Positions 6,191 to 13,217 of a stretch of DNA of 13,217 nt are shown in pieces (position 1 is the first letter of the stretch; each line of letters begins with the position of its first letter). This DNA is from Pseudomonadota bacterium (GTDB lineage Bacteria > Pseudomonadota > Alphaproteobacteria > Acetobacterales > Acetobacteraceae). A program made the translations under genes and the position numbers. The notes below the pieces were generated by a model that worked only from the letters and a program-made list of their open reading frames with translations, ran no database searches and had not been told where the DNA came from. The stretch covers positions 1 to 13,217 of the forward strand of contig JAJZHU010000030.1 of the NCBI GenBank assembly GCA_021798375.1, written 5' to 3'.

Positions 6191-7516
6191 TTAAACCGCC
6201 CCGCCGATGCTCCCGCGTCCGATCCCATGATACACGAACCCCGCTGCGCGCATCTGCGCGGGGTCATAGATATTGCGCAGATCCATCAACAAATGCCCGC
6301 GCATCAGCCCGGCGAGGCGTGCCGGCGAGATGGCGCGGAATTCGTTCCATTCGGTCAGCACCACCAGAATATCCGCCCCGGTGGCGGCCTCCAGCGCGTC
6401 GGTGAAATATTGCACGTTCGCGGGCAACAGCGGGCGGGCCTGGTCGATGCCCACCGGATCGCAGGCGCGGACGGTGGCGCCCGCTTCAATCAGCCGATGC
6501 ACCATCGGGATCGAGGGCGCATCGCGCATATCGTCGGTTTCGGGTTTGAAGGTAAGGCCGAAAATGGCCACGGTCGCCCCATGCACGCTGCCGCCGTGGG
6601 CGGCGACCACCCGCTTGGCCATCGATGATTTGCGGGCATCGTTCACCGTCACCACCGCCTCGATCAAACGTGAAGGCGCGCCGGCGTCTTGCGCGATGCG
6701 CACCAAGGCCAGCGTATCCTTGGGAAAACACGAGCCGCCAAACCCCGGCCCGGCGTGCAGAAATTTACGCCCGATGCGGCCATCCAGCCCGATGCCCTTG
6801 GCCACATCATGCACGTCGGCGCCCAATTTCTCGCATAGATCGGCCATTTCATTGATGAAGGTGATCTTGGCGGCGAGGAATGAATTGGCGGCGTATTTGG
6901 TCAACTCGGCGGTTTCCAGCGAGGTGAACAGGATCGGCGTTTCGATCAGAAACAGCGGACGGTACAGCCGGCGCATCACCTCCTGCGCCCGCGCCGAGGC
7001 CGTGCCAATGATCACCCGGTCGGGGCGCATGAAATCGCCGATCGCACTGCCTTCACGCAAAAATTCGGGGTTGGAAGCCACATCGAATTCCAGATCGGGC
7101 CGGACGGCGCGCATGATTTCGGCAATGCGCCGCCCGGTGCCCACCGGAACCGTCGATTTGGTGACGATCACCGTGTAATCGGTGAGAGATTTCGCGACCT
7201 GCTCCGCCGCCGCATAAACATAGGCCAGATCGGCATGACCATCGCCGCGCCGCGTGGGCGTGCCGACCGCGATAAACACCGCCTCGGCCCCAGCCACCGC
7301 CGCCGCCAGATCATTGCCGAACCCCAACCGCCCGGCCTTCACATTGTCGGCCACCAGATGATCCAGGCCAGGCTCGTAAATGGGAATCCCACCCGCCAGC
7401 AAGGCATCGAGCTTGGCCGGATCGGTCTCGACCACCGCCACATCCACCCCGAATTCGGCAAAACAAGCGGCCGAAACCAACCCCACATAACCGCCGCCGA
7501 TCATTGCAATGCGCAT
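6191..7516 (-). CDS. ugd: UDP-glucose 6-dehydrogenase
   Basis: Encodes 441 residues, the normal length for bacterial UDP-glucose/GDP-mannose dehydrogenases. It oxidises UDP-glucose twice with NAD+ to UDP-glucuronate, a precursor for exopolysaccharide, capsule or lipid A sugars, in the cytoplasm. The N-terminal Rossmann motif GGGYVG is at residues 7-12, VGTPT at 84-88, SNPEFLREG at 148-156, the helix ELTKYAANSFLA with Lys207 and Asn211, the catalytic loop GFGGSCFPKD with Cys263, and GLTFKPETDDMRDAPS in the C-terminal domain. The ATG gives a clean Rossmann start; only a weak purine run (GAAAGA) lies upstream. It follows panB on the same strand after 131 bp with a hairpin between, so it may have its own promoter. 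Specificity for UDP-glucose over related sugars is inferred from overall similarity to TuaD/RkpK-type enzymes. Confidence 0.92.
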   Translation of the reverse strand: MRIAMIGGGYVGLVSAACFAEFGVDVAVVETDPAKLDALLAGGIPIYEPGLDHLVADNVKAGRLGFGNDLAAAVAGAEAVFIAVGTPTRRGDGHADLAYVYAAAEQVAKSLTDYTVIVTKSTVPVGTGRRIAEIMRAVRPDLEFDVASNPEFLREGSAIGDFMRPDRVIIGTASARAQEVMRRLYRPLFLIETPILFTSLETAELTKYAANSFLAAKITFINEMADLCEKLGADVHDVAKGIGLDGRIGRKFLHAGPGFGGSCFPKDTLALVRIAQDAGAPSRLIEAVVTVNDARKSSMAKRVVAAHGGSVHGATVAIFGLTFKPETDDMRDAPSIPMVHRLIEAGATVRACDPVGIDQARPLLPANVQYFTDALEAATGADILVVLTEWNEFRAISPARLAGLMRGHLLMDLRNIYDPAQMRAAGFVYHGIGRGSIGGAV

Positions 7517-7574
7517 GAGGAGATCTTTCGTGTTATCCCTGTTGGGTGGGGAAGGACAGAATAAAGGGAAGAAT

Positions 7575-7596
7575 CTTCTTTTTTGAAAAAAAGAAG
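7575..7596. terminator. A/T-rich perfect inverted repeat between panB and ugd
   Basis: CTTCTTTTTT (7575-7584) and AAAAAAGAAG (7587-7596) are perfect complements around two bases, followed on the plus strand by further A/T runs. It sits 52 bp past the panB stop and may terminate or slow minus-strand transcription. Low GC makes the hairpin weak. I recall similar AAAAGAAGCAAAAA stretches in Acetobacteraceae intergenic DNA, which I cannot verify here. Confidence 0.35.
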
Positions 7597-7647
7597 CAAA
7601 AAACTTTTGTTAATTTTGGGCCTTGCGATGGCGTGTTTTTGCTTATT

Positions 7648-8469
7648 TTATTTTTTACCGAACACATGCCCCGCGCCAGGAAACACCCGCGCCCGCACGT
7701 CCTTGGCATACTGCTCCGCCGCGTCGCCGATCGCTTCGCCCAGTTCGGCGTAACGCTTTACGAATTTGGGGGTGAAATCGCTGAAAATGCCCAGTATATC
7801 GTCGGATACCAGCACCTGGCCGTCGCAACCGGCGGAGGCGCCGATGCCGATGGTGGGGATGGGCACCAGGTCGGTGATGGCGCGAGCGAGCGGTTCAAAG
7901 GTTTTTTCGATCACCACGGCAAACGCCCCGGCTTCGGACACCGCCTTGGCGTCGGCCATCAGCCGGGCGGCGTCCGCGTCCGCACGTCCCGCCACCGGAT
8001 AGCCGCCCACGGCGTTGGTGGTTTGCGGCATCAGGCCGATATGGGCGCACACGGGAATGCCGCGTTCGACCAGAAAGCTGATGGTCGGGGCCATTTCCTC
8101 GCCGCCTTCCAACTTCACCGAGCAAGCGCCGGTTTCGGACAGCACGCGGGCGGCGCTGCGGAAGGCCTGGGCGGGGCTTTCCTGATAGGAACCGAACGGC
8201 AGATCGACCACCACGGCGGCGTGCGATGATCCGCGCACCACGGCGGCGCCATGGGCGATCATCATGTCGAGCGTGACCGGCAAGGTGCTGGAAAAGCCGT
8301 AAATGACCATGCCGACCGAATCGCCGACCAATAACAGATCGCAATGCGGATCGAGCAGCTTGGCGATGGGTGCGCTATAGGCGGTGAGCGACACAATCGG
8401 CACGCCGCCCTTGCGCGCCCGCAATTGCGGCACCGTGATACGTGAGGCTGTCGGCGGAGTGATACTCAA
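7648..8469 (-). CDS. panB: 3-methyl-2-oxobutanoate hydroxymethyltransferase (PanB)
   Basis: Encodes 273 residues, standard for PanB, which transfers a hydroxymethyl group from 5,10-methylene-tetrahydrofolate to 2-oxoisovalerate to make ketopantoate, the first step towards pantothenate and CoA. Seen: [11 protein letters not shown] start, [10 protein letters not shown] (metal ligand Asp50), [11 protein letters not shown] (Asp89), SVKLEGG (Glu121), CAHIGLMPQ, and VVIEKTFE with Glu188 as the likely general base. The start is TTG at 8469: an in-frame TAA lies three codons upstream, GAGGAG lies 10 nt upstream, and no other start fits the family N-terminus. Repeat copy 2 begins 4 nt beyond that GAGGAG, so the promoter must lie within the repeat or upstream in or beyond secA. 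Confidence 0.94.
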   Translation of the reverse strand: MSITPPTASRITVPQLRARKGGVPIVSLTAYSAPIAKLLDPHCDLLLVGDSVGMVIYGFSSTLPVTLDMMIAHGAAVVRGSSHAAVVVDLPFGSYQESPAQAFRSAARVLSETGACSVKLEGGEEMAPTISFLVERGIPVCAHIGLMPQTTNAVGGYPVAGRADADAARLMADAKAVSEAGAFAVVIEKTFEPLARAITDLVPIPTIGIGASAGCDGQVLVSDDILGIFSDFTPKFVKRYAELGEAIGDAAEQYAKDVRARVFPGAGHVFGKK

Positions 8470-8489
8470 AACGACTTATCTCCTCGTTC

Positions 8490-8605
8490 TAGAGCACGTT
8501 CGGATCACGTTGAACCATACACGTGCGGCGAACGTGCTCTAGCTTTTTGTTTTTACGCATGATTCACGCCTACGTGTTATTCAACCTGCGGCGATCATGC
8601 TCTAA
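8490..8605 (+). repeat. 116-bp structured intergenic repeat, copy 2
   Basis: Same orientation and length as 5976-6091, differing at three positions: T/C and A/G in the first hairpin loop region, A/G just after it. The 13-bp outer stem (8490-8502 with 8529-8541) is perfect, and the T-rich run is at 8544-8554. It fills almost all of the 155-bp gap between the secA stop and the panB start. Confidence 0.9.
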
Positions 8606-8624
8606 AGTCACAATTTTGCGTCTT

Positions 8625-11252
8625 TTACTCGGCTTCCAATCTGCCGTGGCAGTGCTTGTATTTCAGGCCCGATCCGCACGGGCAGGGAGCGTTGCGGGAA
8701 ATCGGCGCATGATCTTCCACTTGTACGGGAGGCGACGGCTCGCTGAGTTGGAAGGTGGCGTTGGGGATTTCCGATGGGCTGATTTCCACGCGCGAGATCA
8801 GGCTGGTCACGCGCTCCTTCAGATCGTCCAACATGGCGTTGAACAAAGTGAAAGCCTCGCTTTTATATTCGTTCAGCGGGTCGCGCTGGCCATAGGCGCG
8901 CAGGCCGATGCCTTGGCGCAGATGATCCAGGTGCAGCAGGTGCTCTTTCCACACCGCGTCCAGCAATTGCAGCAACATGCTTTTTTCGACGTAGCGCATC
9001 AGATCCGGGCCGAAATTGGCGGCCTTCGACGCCATCAACGCATCGGTGGCGTTTTCCAACCGTTCGCGCAGGCCCTTCTCGTCGATGCCTTCCTCGGCCG
9101 CCCATGCGGCGATGGGCGTGTCCATATGGAACACGCGCAGCACTTCGCTTTGCAGGCCATCGGCATCCCATTGTTCGGCGTAAGCTTTGGCGGGGATGTG
9201 CTTGGTGATCAGGCCATCGATCACATCGGCGCGCATGTCTTTCAGCATATCGGAAACATCGGCCGCGGCCATGAATTCGCGGCGCTGCGCATAGACCTCG
9301 CGGCGCTGGTCGTTCATCACGTCGTCGTATTTCAGCAAATTCTTGCGCGTGTCGAAATTGCGCGCTTCGACCTTTTTCTGAGCCTTTTCAAGCGCCTTGT
9401 TGATCCAGGGATGAACGATCGCCTCGCCTTCCTTCAGCCCCAGTTTTTGCAGCATCCCGCCCATGCGGTCGGAACCGAAGATGCGCATCAGATCGTCGTC
9501 GAGCGACAGGAAGAAGCGGCTGGCGCCCGGATCGCCCTGGCGGCCCGAACGGCCACGCAATTGGTTGTCGATGCGGCGGCTTTCGTGGCGTTCGGTGCCG
9601 ATCACAAACAGGCCGCCGGCGGCCTTGACGATTTCGTGCCCGGCGGCGATTTCGGCGCGCACTTCGGCGGCGCGTTTGTCCGCCGCCGCGCCTTCAAGCC
9701 CGGCCAATTCGCGTTTTAAACGTGCATCCAGATTGCCGCCCAGTTTGATGTCGGTGCCGCGACCGGCCATGTTGGTGGCGATGGTGACAACGCCGGGGGC
9801 GCCAGCATCGGCGATGATTTGGGCTTCCTGTTCGTGGAAGCGGGCGTTCAACACCGCGTGCTTGATCTTTTTCTTGGTCAGGATGCCGGACAGCAACTCG
9901 CTTTTTTCGATGCTGGTGGTGCCCACCAACACGGGTTGCTGGCGCGCGCGCAACTCGGCGATCAGCACGGTGATGGCTTCGTATTTTTCTTCCGCCGTGC
10001 GGTAAACCTCGTCGTCGCTGTCGAGTCGCACCACCGGCACGTTGGTGGGGATTTCGATCACTTCCAACTTGTAGATTTCGGCGAATTCGTCGGCTTCGGT
10101 CAGTGCCGTGCCCGTCATGCCGGACAGTTTGGGAAACAGGCGGAAGTAATTTTGGAACGTGATCGAGGCGAGCGTCTGGTTTTCCGCCTGGATGGTCACG
10201 AATTCCTTGGCTTCCAGCGCCTGATGCAGACCCTCGCTGTAACGCCTTCCATCCATCATGCGGCCGGTGAATTCATCGATGATGATCAGCTTGTCGTCGC
10301 GCACGATGTAATCGACATCGCGGGCAAACAGCACATGGGCGCGCAGGCTTTGTTGAACGTGATGCACCACCTCGACGTTGATGGCATCGTAAAGATTGCC
10401 CTCCGAAATGATGCCGCGTTCCTTCAGCATGTTTTCGACCGTGATCGAGCCTGGCTCGGTCAGCGTTACGGTCTTGAATTTTTCTTCCTTGTCATAGACC
10501 GACTCGTCTTTGACCAACTCGCGCACCACGGTATCGACGGCGCGATAAAGCTCGGAACTGTCCTCGGCGGGGCCGGATATGATCAGCGGGGTGCGGGCTT
10601 CGTCGATCAGAATGCTGTCGACTTCATCGACGATGGCGTAATGAAAATCGCGCTGGACCATGTCTTCCAGCCGGTATTTCATGTTGTCGCGCAGATAATC
10701 AAAGCCGAATTCGTTGTTGGTGCCATAGGTGATGTCGCAGCGATAAGCCGCCCGCCGCTCGTCGTCGGAAAGGCCGTTGACGATCACGCCGGTGGAAAGC
10801 CCGAGGAAGCCATAAAGCACGCCCATGCTTTCGGCGTCGCGGGTGGCCAGATAATCATTCACCGTCACCACATGCACGCCCCTGGCGGGCAGGGCATTGA
10901 GATACACCGATAGGGTGGCGACCAGGGTCTTGCCTTCGCCGGTTTTCATTTCGGCGATCTTGCCATCGTGCAGCACCATGCCGCCGATCAGCTGTACGTC
11001 GAAATGGCGCATTCCCAGGCAGCGTTTCGATGCCTCGCGCACGGTGGCAAATGCCTCGGGCAGCAGCGCATCGAGCTTTTCGCCATTGTCCAGCCGCGCC
11101 CGGAATTCGTCGGTTTTGCCGCGCAATTGCGCGTCGGACAGTGCCGCCATGGCGGGTTCCAGCGCATTGATGCGTGGAATGACGCGTTGATAGGCTTTCA
11201 ACGACCGATCATTGGCGGAGCCGAACAAAGCGCGAGCAAGCGAGGCGAACAT
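8625..11252 (-). CDS. secA: Preprotein translocase ATPase SecA
   Basis: Encodes 875 residues, full length for SecA, the cytoplasmic and peripheral-membrane motor that drives unfolded proteins through SecYEG using ATP. N-terminal [16 protein letters not shown] leads into nucleotide-binding fold 1, with Walker A MKTGEGKT at 102-109 and Walker B DEVD at 209-212. Further on are [22 protein letters not shown] residues ([13 protein letters not shown] here), [30 protein letters not shown] and [13 protein letters not shown] of the second fold and helicase motifs, and a C-terminal zinc-binding tail with Cys857, Cys859, Cys868 and His869 ([11 protein letters not shown]). That tail normally contacts SecB and lipids. 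No secM-like gene is seen upstream, and the ribosome binding site is weak (GAAAG about 12 nt away). All key motifs are intact. Confidence 0.97.
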   Translation of the reverse strand: MFASLARALFGSANDRSLKAYQRVIPRINALEPAMAALSDAQLRGKTDEFRARLDNGEKLDALLPEAFATVREASKRCLGMRHFDVQLIGGMVLHDGKIAEMKTGEGKTLVATLSVYLNALPARGVHVVTVNDYLATRDAESMGVLYGFLGLSTGVIVNGLSDDERRAAYRCDITYGTNNEFGFDYLRDNMKYRLEDMVQRDFHYAIVDEVDSILIDEARTPLIISGPAEDSSELYRAVDTVVRELVKDESVYDKEEKFKTVTLTEPGSITVENMLKERGIISEGNLYDAINVEVVHHVQQSLRAHVLFARDVDYIVRDDKLIIIDEFTGRMMDGRRYSEGLHQALEAKEFVTIQAENQTLASITFQNYFRLFPKLSGMTGTALTEADEFAEIYKLEVIEIPTNVPVVRLDSDDEVYRTAEEKYEAITVLIAELRARQQPVLVGTTSIEKSELLSGILTKKKIKHAVLNARFHEQEAQIIADAGAPGVVTIATNMAGRGTDIKLGGNLDARLKRELAGLEGAAADKRAAEVRAEIAAGHEIVKAAGGLFVIGTERHESRRIDNQLRGRSGRQGDPGASRFFLSLDDDLMRIFGSDRMGGMLQKLGLKEGEAIVHPWINKALEKAQKKVEARNFDTRKNLLKYDDVMNDQRREVYAQRREFMAAADVSDMLKDMRADVIDGLITKHIPAKAYAEQWDADGLQSEVLRVFHMDTPIAAWAAEEGIDEKGLRERLENATDALMASKAANFGPDLMRYVEKSMLLQLLDAVWKEHLLHLDHLRQGIGLRAYGQRDPLNEYKSEAFTLFNAMLDDLKERVTSLISRVEISPSEIPNATFQLSEPSPPVQVEDHAPISRNAPCPCGSGLKYKHCHGRLEAE

Positions 11253-11382
11253 GTATCAGTGACTTTCTGAGACCAGGGCAGGTGCATGAGATAGGAGGGA
11301 AGCGGCCAGAAGGCAAGGCGGAGGCGGGGCAAAGCGGTCGTTTTGCCGGTTGCGGATGTGGCGCGATCGGCGTCTGGCCGGG
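11253..11382. promoter_or_regulatory. Intergenic region upstream of secA
   Basis: This 130-bp gap between the MFS stop and the secA start must carry the secA promoter if secA is not read from argF. No convincing promoter boxes or terminator are seen. A short GGCAAA/TTTGCC inverted repeat at 11328-11347 lacks a T-run. Confidence 0.3.
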
Positions 11383-12837
11383 TTATTCCGGCAAAGCGCC
11401 GATTTTTTGCCGGGCGGGCCGGTGCAGGCTCACCTCGATCCCGATGTTCGCGTCCATGCGCCGGAACGCAATCCCGCCGCCCGCCGCGATCAGCGCCAGC
11501 ACCCAGAAGGCATGGTGCAGCACCCCCAGCCCCATCGCGCCCGGCGCCCGCTGAAACAGCGCCAGCAAAAAAGCCCCCAGCGCCACACCCAGCGCCGAAA
11601 AAGTCAGTTGCAACATCGAAAGCAGTGTCGAAGCCAGATTTTTTTGCGCGTTGGGGATATCGGTATAGACCAAAGTCATCAGGCTGGTCATTTGCATCGA
11701 TCGTGTGGCCCCCGCCGCCAGCAGCACCGGCGCGATCAGCCACGATGGGGTTGCGGGGCGCAGCATCCCGCAGCCCAGCATGGTGGCCCCCACCAGCAGC
11801 CCGTTCACCCACATTACGCGCTGGAAGCCAAAGCGGCGCAGAATAGCGGTGGTGAAGGGCTTGATGCCCAGATTACCGACAAAATAAACCAGCACCCAGA
11901 CACCCGCCGCCGTGGGCGAAAGGCCAAAGCCGAGCTGAAACAGCAGCGGCAGCAGGAAGGGCGCGGCGGAAAACAGGGCGTAATAAATCACGCCGGGCAG
12001 CCAGGCGCAGAAACCAAAGCTTGGGTAACGCAGCACGCCGAGGCTCAGCAGCGGCGCCTGGTGCCGCCGCAAATGCCGCAAAGCCGCAGCGCCGGTCAGC
12101 GCGCCAAGCGCCAGCAGGGCCGCCGCCACGCGCCGCTCGCCACCCGGCAGCGACGAGCGTTGGAAACCGGCGATCAAACACACCAGCGCGCCCGAGCACA
12201 GCACGAAACCAAGCCAGTCCAGCCGCCGCGGCTCGCCCCGGTGTTGCGGCACAAAAGCGGCCACCAGCCCGGCGAGTACCAGCCCAAGCGGCAGATTGAG
12301 CCAGAAATTCCACCGCCAATCGATATGCTGGGTGATAAAACCGCCCAGCACCGGCCCAATGATCGGCGCCGCCAGCGCCGGCCAGACCATCAACGCCACG
12401 AAGCGCATCATCTGTTCCTTGCCGGCCATCCGCATCACCACCGCCGTGCCCACCGGCAGCATCAGCGCGCCTCCCGCCCCCTGCGCCAGCCTTGCGGCCA
12501 CAAACCACGGCAGATCAACCGCCATCCCGCAGCCCACCGAGGCCAGGGTGAAGGCCAGCATCGCCGTAACGATCACCGTGCGCGAGCCGAAGCGATCGGC
12601 CAGAAACCCCGAAAGCGGTGAAACCGCCGCCGCCGCCAGCATATAGGCGGTGATACTCAGCGAGAGATCGACGGTGGTAACGGCGAAAGACTGCGCCATG
12701 CGGGGCAGCGACGTGTTGATGATCGCCGAATCCAGACTCTGCATGAACATCGCCCCGGCCACGATCAGGGCGGCGGTCTGCGCCCTGGATGCGCTGATGG
12801 GGGTAGCGGCCGGTGGGTTATTTGCCTTTGCCAACAC
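11383..12837 (-). CDS. DHA2-family (EmrB/QacA-type) MFS drug exporter, 14 transmembrane segments
   Basis: Encodes 484 residues, largely hydrophobic, with the length and pattern of 14-helix proton-driven exporters in the inner membrane. DHA2 signature LDSAIINTSLP is at about 35-45 in helix 1, motif A GFLADRFGSR at 77-86 between helices 2 and 3, RLAQGAGGALMLPVG in helix 4, and motif C-like PIIGPVLGGFI in helix 5 followed by WRWNFWLNLPLG. The start is GTG at 12837, which overlaps the argF stop by 20 bp; no later start keeps helix 1 whole. The overlap suggests translational coupling with argF. No periplasmic adaptor (EmrA) gene is next to it. Substrate unknown; drugs, aromatic acids or metabolites are all possible. 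Confidence 0.88.
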   Translation of the reverse strand: MLAKANNPPAATPISASRAQTAALIVAGAMFMQSLDSAIINTSLPRMAQSFAVTTVDLSLSITAYMLAAAAVSPLSGFLADRFGSRTVIVTAMLAFTLASVGCGMAVDLPWFVAARLAQGAGGALMLPVGTAVVMRMAGKEQMMRFVALMVWPALAAPIIGPVLGGFITQHIDWRWNFWLNLPLGLVLAGLVAAFVPQHRGEPRRLDWLGFVLCSGALVCLIAGFQRSSLPGGERRVAAALLALGALTGAAALRHLRRHQAPLLSLGVLRYPSFGFCAWLPGVIYYALFSAAPFLLPLLFQLGFGLSPTAAGVWVLVYFVGNLGIKPFTTAILRRFGFQRVMWVNGLLVGATMLGCGMLRPATPSWLIAPVLLAAGATRSMQMTSLMTLVYTDIPNAQKNLASTLLSMLQLTFSALGVALGAFLLALFQRAPGAMGLGVLHHAFWVLALIAAGGGIAFRRMDANIGIEVSLHRPARQKIGALPE

Positions 12838-13217
12838 CCAATGCCCACAACAGAATGGCCTTCTGCACGTGCAGGCGGTTCTCGGCCTCGTCGAACACCA
12901 CCGATTGCGGACCGTCGATCACTTCGGCGGTCATTTCCTCGCCGCGATGGGCGGGCAGGCAGTGCATGAAGATGGCGTCGGGCGCGGCCAGGGCCATGAG
13001 CTTGGCGGTGACGCGGAAGGGTTCCAGCAGCGCATGTGGGTTGTGATCGGGGTCGTGGGCCATCGAAACCCAGGTATCGGTGATCACGCAACGGGCGCCG
13101 GCGACGGCCTTTTCGGGGGTATTGACCAATTCGATCTTGCCGCCCTCACGTTTGGCCCATTCCAGCACCTTGGCGCTGGGGCGCATCGAATCCGGCGTGG
13201 CCAGACGCAGCGTGCAA
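12818..13217 (-). CDS. argF: Ornithine carbamoyltransferase C-terminal part, cut by window edge
   Basis: About 133 codons are visible and the frame is open to the window end, so the N-terminal carbamoyl-phosphate domain lies outside. OTC makes citrulline from ornithine and carbamoyl phosphate in arginine synthesis. Visible signatures of the ornithine-binding domain are ATPDSMRPSAKVLEWAK, VITDTWVSMAHD (the SMG-type ornithine loop, with Ala in place of Gly), and MHCLPAHRGEE containing the HCLP motif with its active-site Cys, then the C-terminal VFDEAENRLHVQKAIL helix. The stop (TAA at 12818-12820) lies inside the downstream MFS gene. Assignment as argF rather than the catabolic arcB rests on general resemblance and is less certain than the family. 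Confidence 0.92.
   Translation of the reverse strand, partial: CTLRLATPDSMRPSAKVLEWAKREGGKIELVNTPEKAVAGARCVITDTWVSMAHDPDHNPHALLEPFRVTAKLMALAAPDAIFMHCLPAHRGEEMTAEVIDGPQSVVFDEAENRLHVQKAILLWALGVGKGK

Noticed and set aside
6273..7178. Plus-strand open frame of 301 codons opposite ugd
   Set aside because: Antisense to an intact ugd; no family features.
8523..9719. Plus-strand open frame of 398 codons opposite secA
   Set aside because: It lies antisense to a full-length secA with all motifs. Its composition is the His/Gln/Ala-rich pattern produced by reading GC-rich genes backwards, and its first codons are just the structured repeat.
9819..10913. Plus-strand open frame of 364 codons opposite secA
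   Set aside because: Antisense shadow of conserved secA sequence; no recognisable domain or ribosome binding site.
11328..11347. GGCAAA/TTTGCC inverted repeat as a terminator of the MFS gene
   Set aside because: The stem is only six pairs and no T-run follows on the minus strand.
11350..12621. Plus-strand open frame of 423 codons opposite the MFS gene
   Set aside because: Arg/Gln/Pro-rich low-complexity product typical of an antisense frame; the minus strand encodes a convincing 14-helix transporter.

Overview
The window looks like alphaproteobacterial chromosome. Two halves of different character meet at about position 5958. The right half (about 5959-13217) is GC-rich housekeeping backbone, and every gene there is on the minus strand. 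In transcription order these are the end of argF (arginine synthesis), a 14-helix MFS exporter, secA (protein export motor), panB (pantothenate synthesis) and a UDP-glucose 6-dehydrogenase. I place it in the Alphaproteobacteria, possibly Rhodospirillales/Acetobacteraceae, from the feel of the proteins and intergenic repeats. That is inference, not a measured result.

The left half (1-5958) is more AT-rich and reads as the right end of an old integrated island. It starts inside a vanillyl-alcohol-oxidase-type flavoprotein gene that overlaps by 4 bp a small secreted cytochrome c gene. Together they resemble 4-cresol dehydrogenase or eugenol hydroxylase, which oxidise para-alkylphenols in the periplasm. 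Next come a SnoaL/NTF2-like protein (minus strand), a QorB/NmrA-like NAD(P)-binding protein, and a TonB-dependent receptor pseudogene with two in-frame stops, a frameshift and no barrel. After these lies a scrapyard of mobile-element pieces: an IS21-type IstB tail, a 52-bp near-perfect palindrome, an IS110-type transposase tail and a tyrosine integrase with two apparent internal deletions. The boundary itself is the 3' 45 nt of a tRNA-Lys(CTT) gene at 5914-5958, the classic attachment-site scar left by integration into a tRNA 3' end. The intact tRNA-Lys and left edge of the island should lie beyond position 1.

A 116-bp structured repeat occurs twice in the backbone (5976-6091 and 8490-8605), with 3 differences. 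Each copy begins with a hairpin with a perfect 13-bp outer stem followed by a T-rich run. Copy 1 sits just after the tRNA end. Copy 2 sits between secA and panB, 4 nt from the panB ribosome binding site.

I do not see a clear undescribed multi-gene system. The most interesting items are the tRNA-bounded decayed catabolic island, the His-flavin-type flavocytochrome pair, the structured repeat and the palindrome joined to the IstB remnant.
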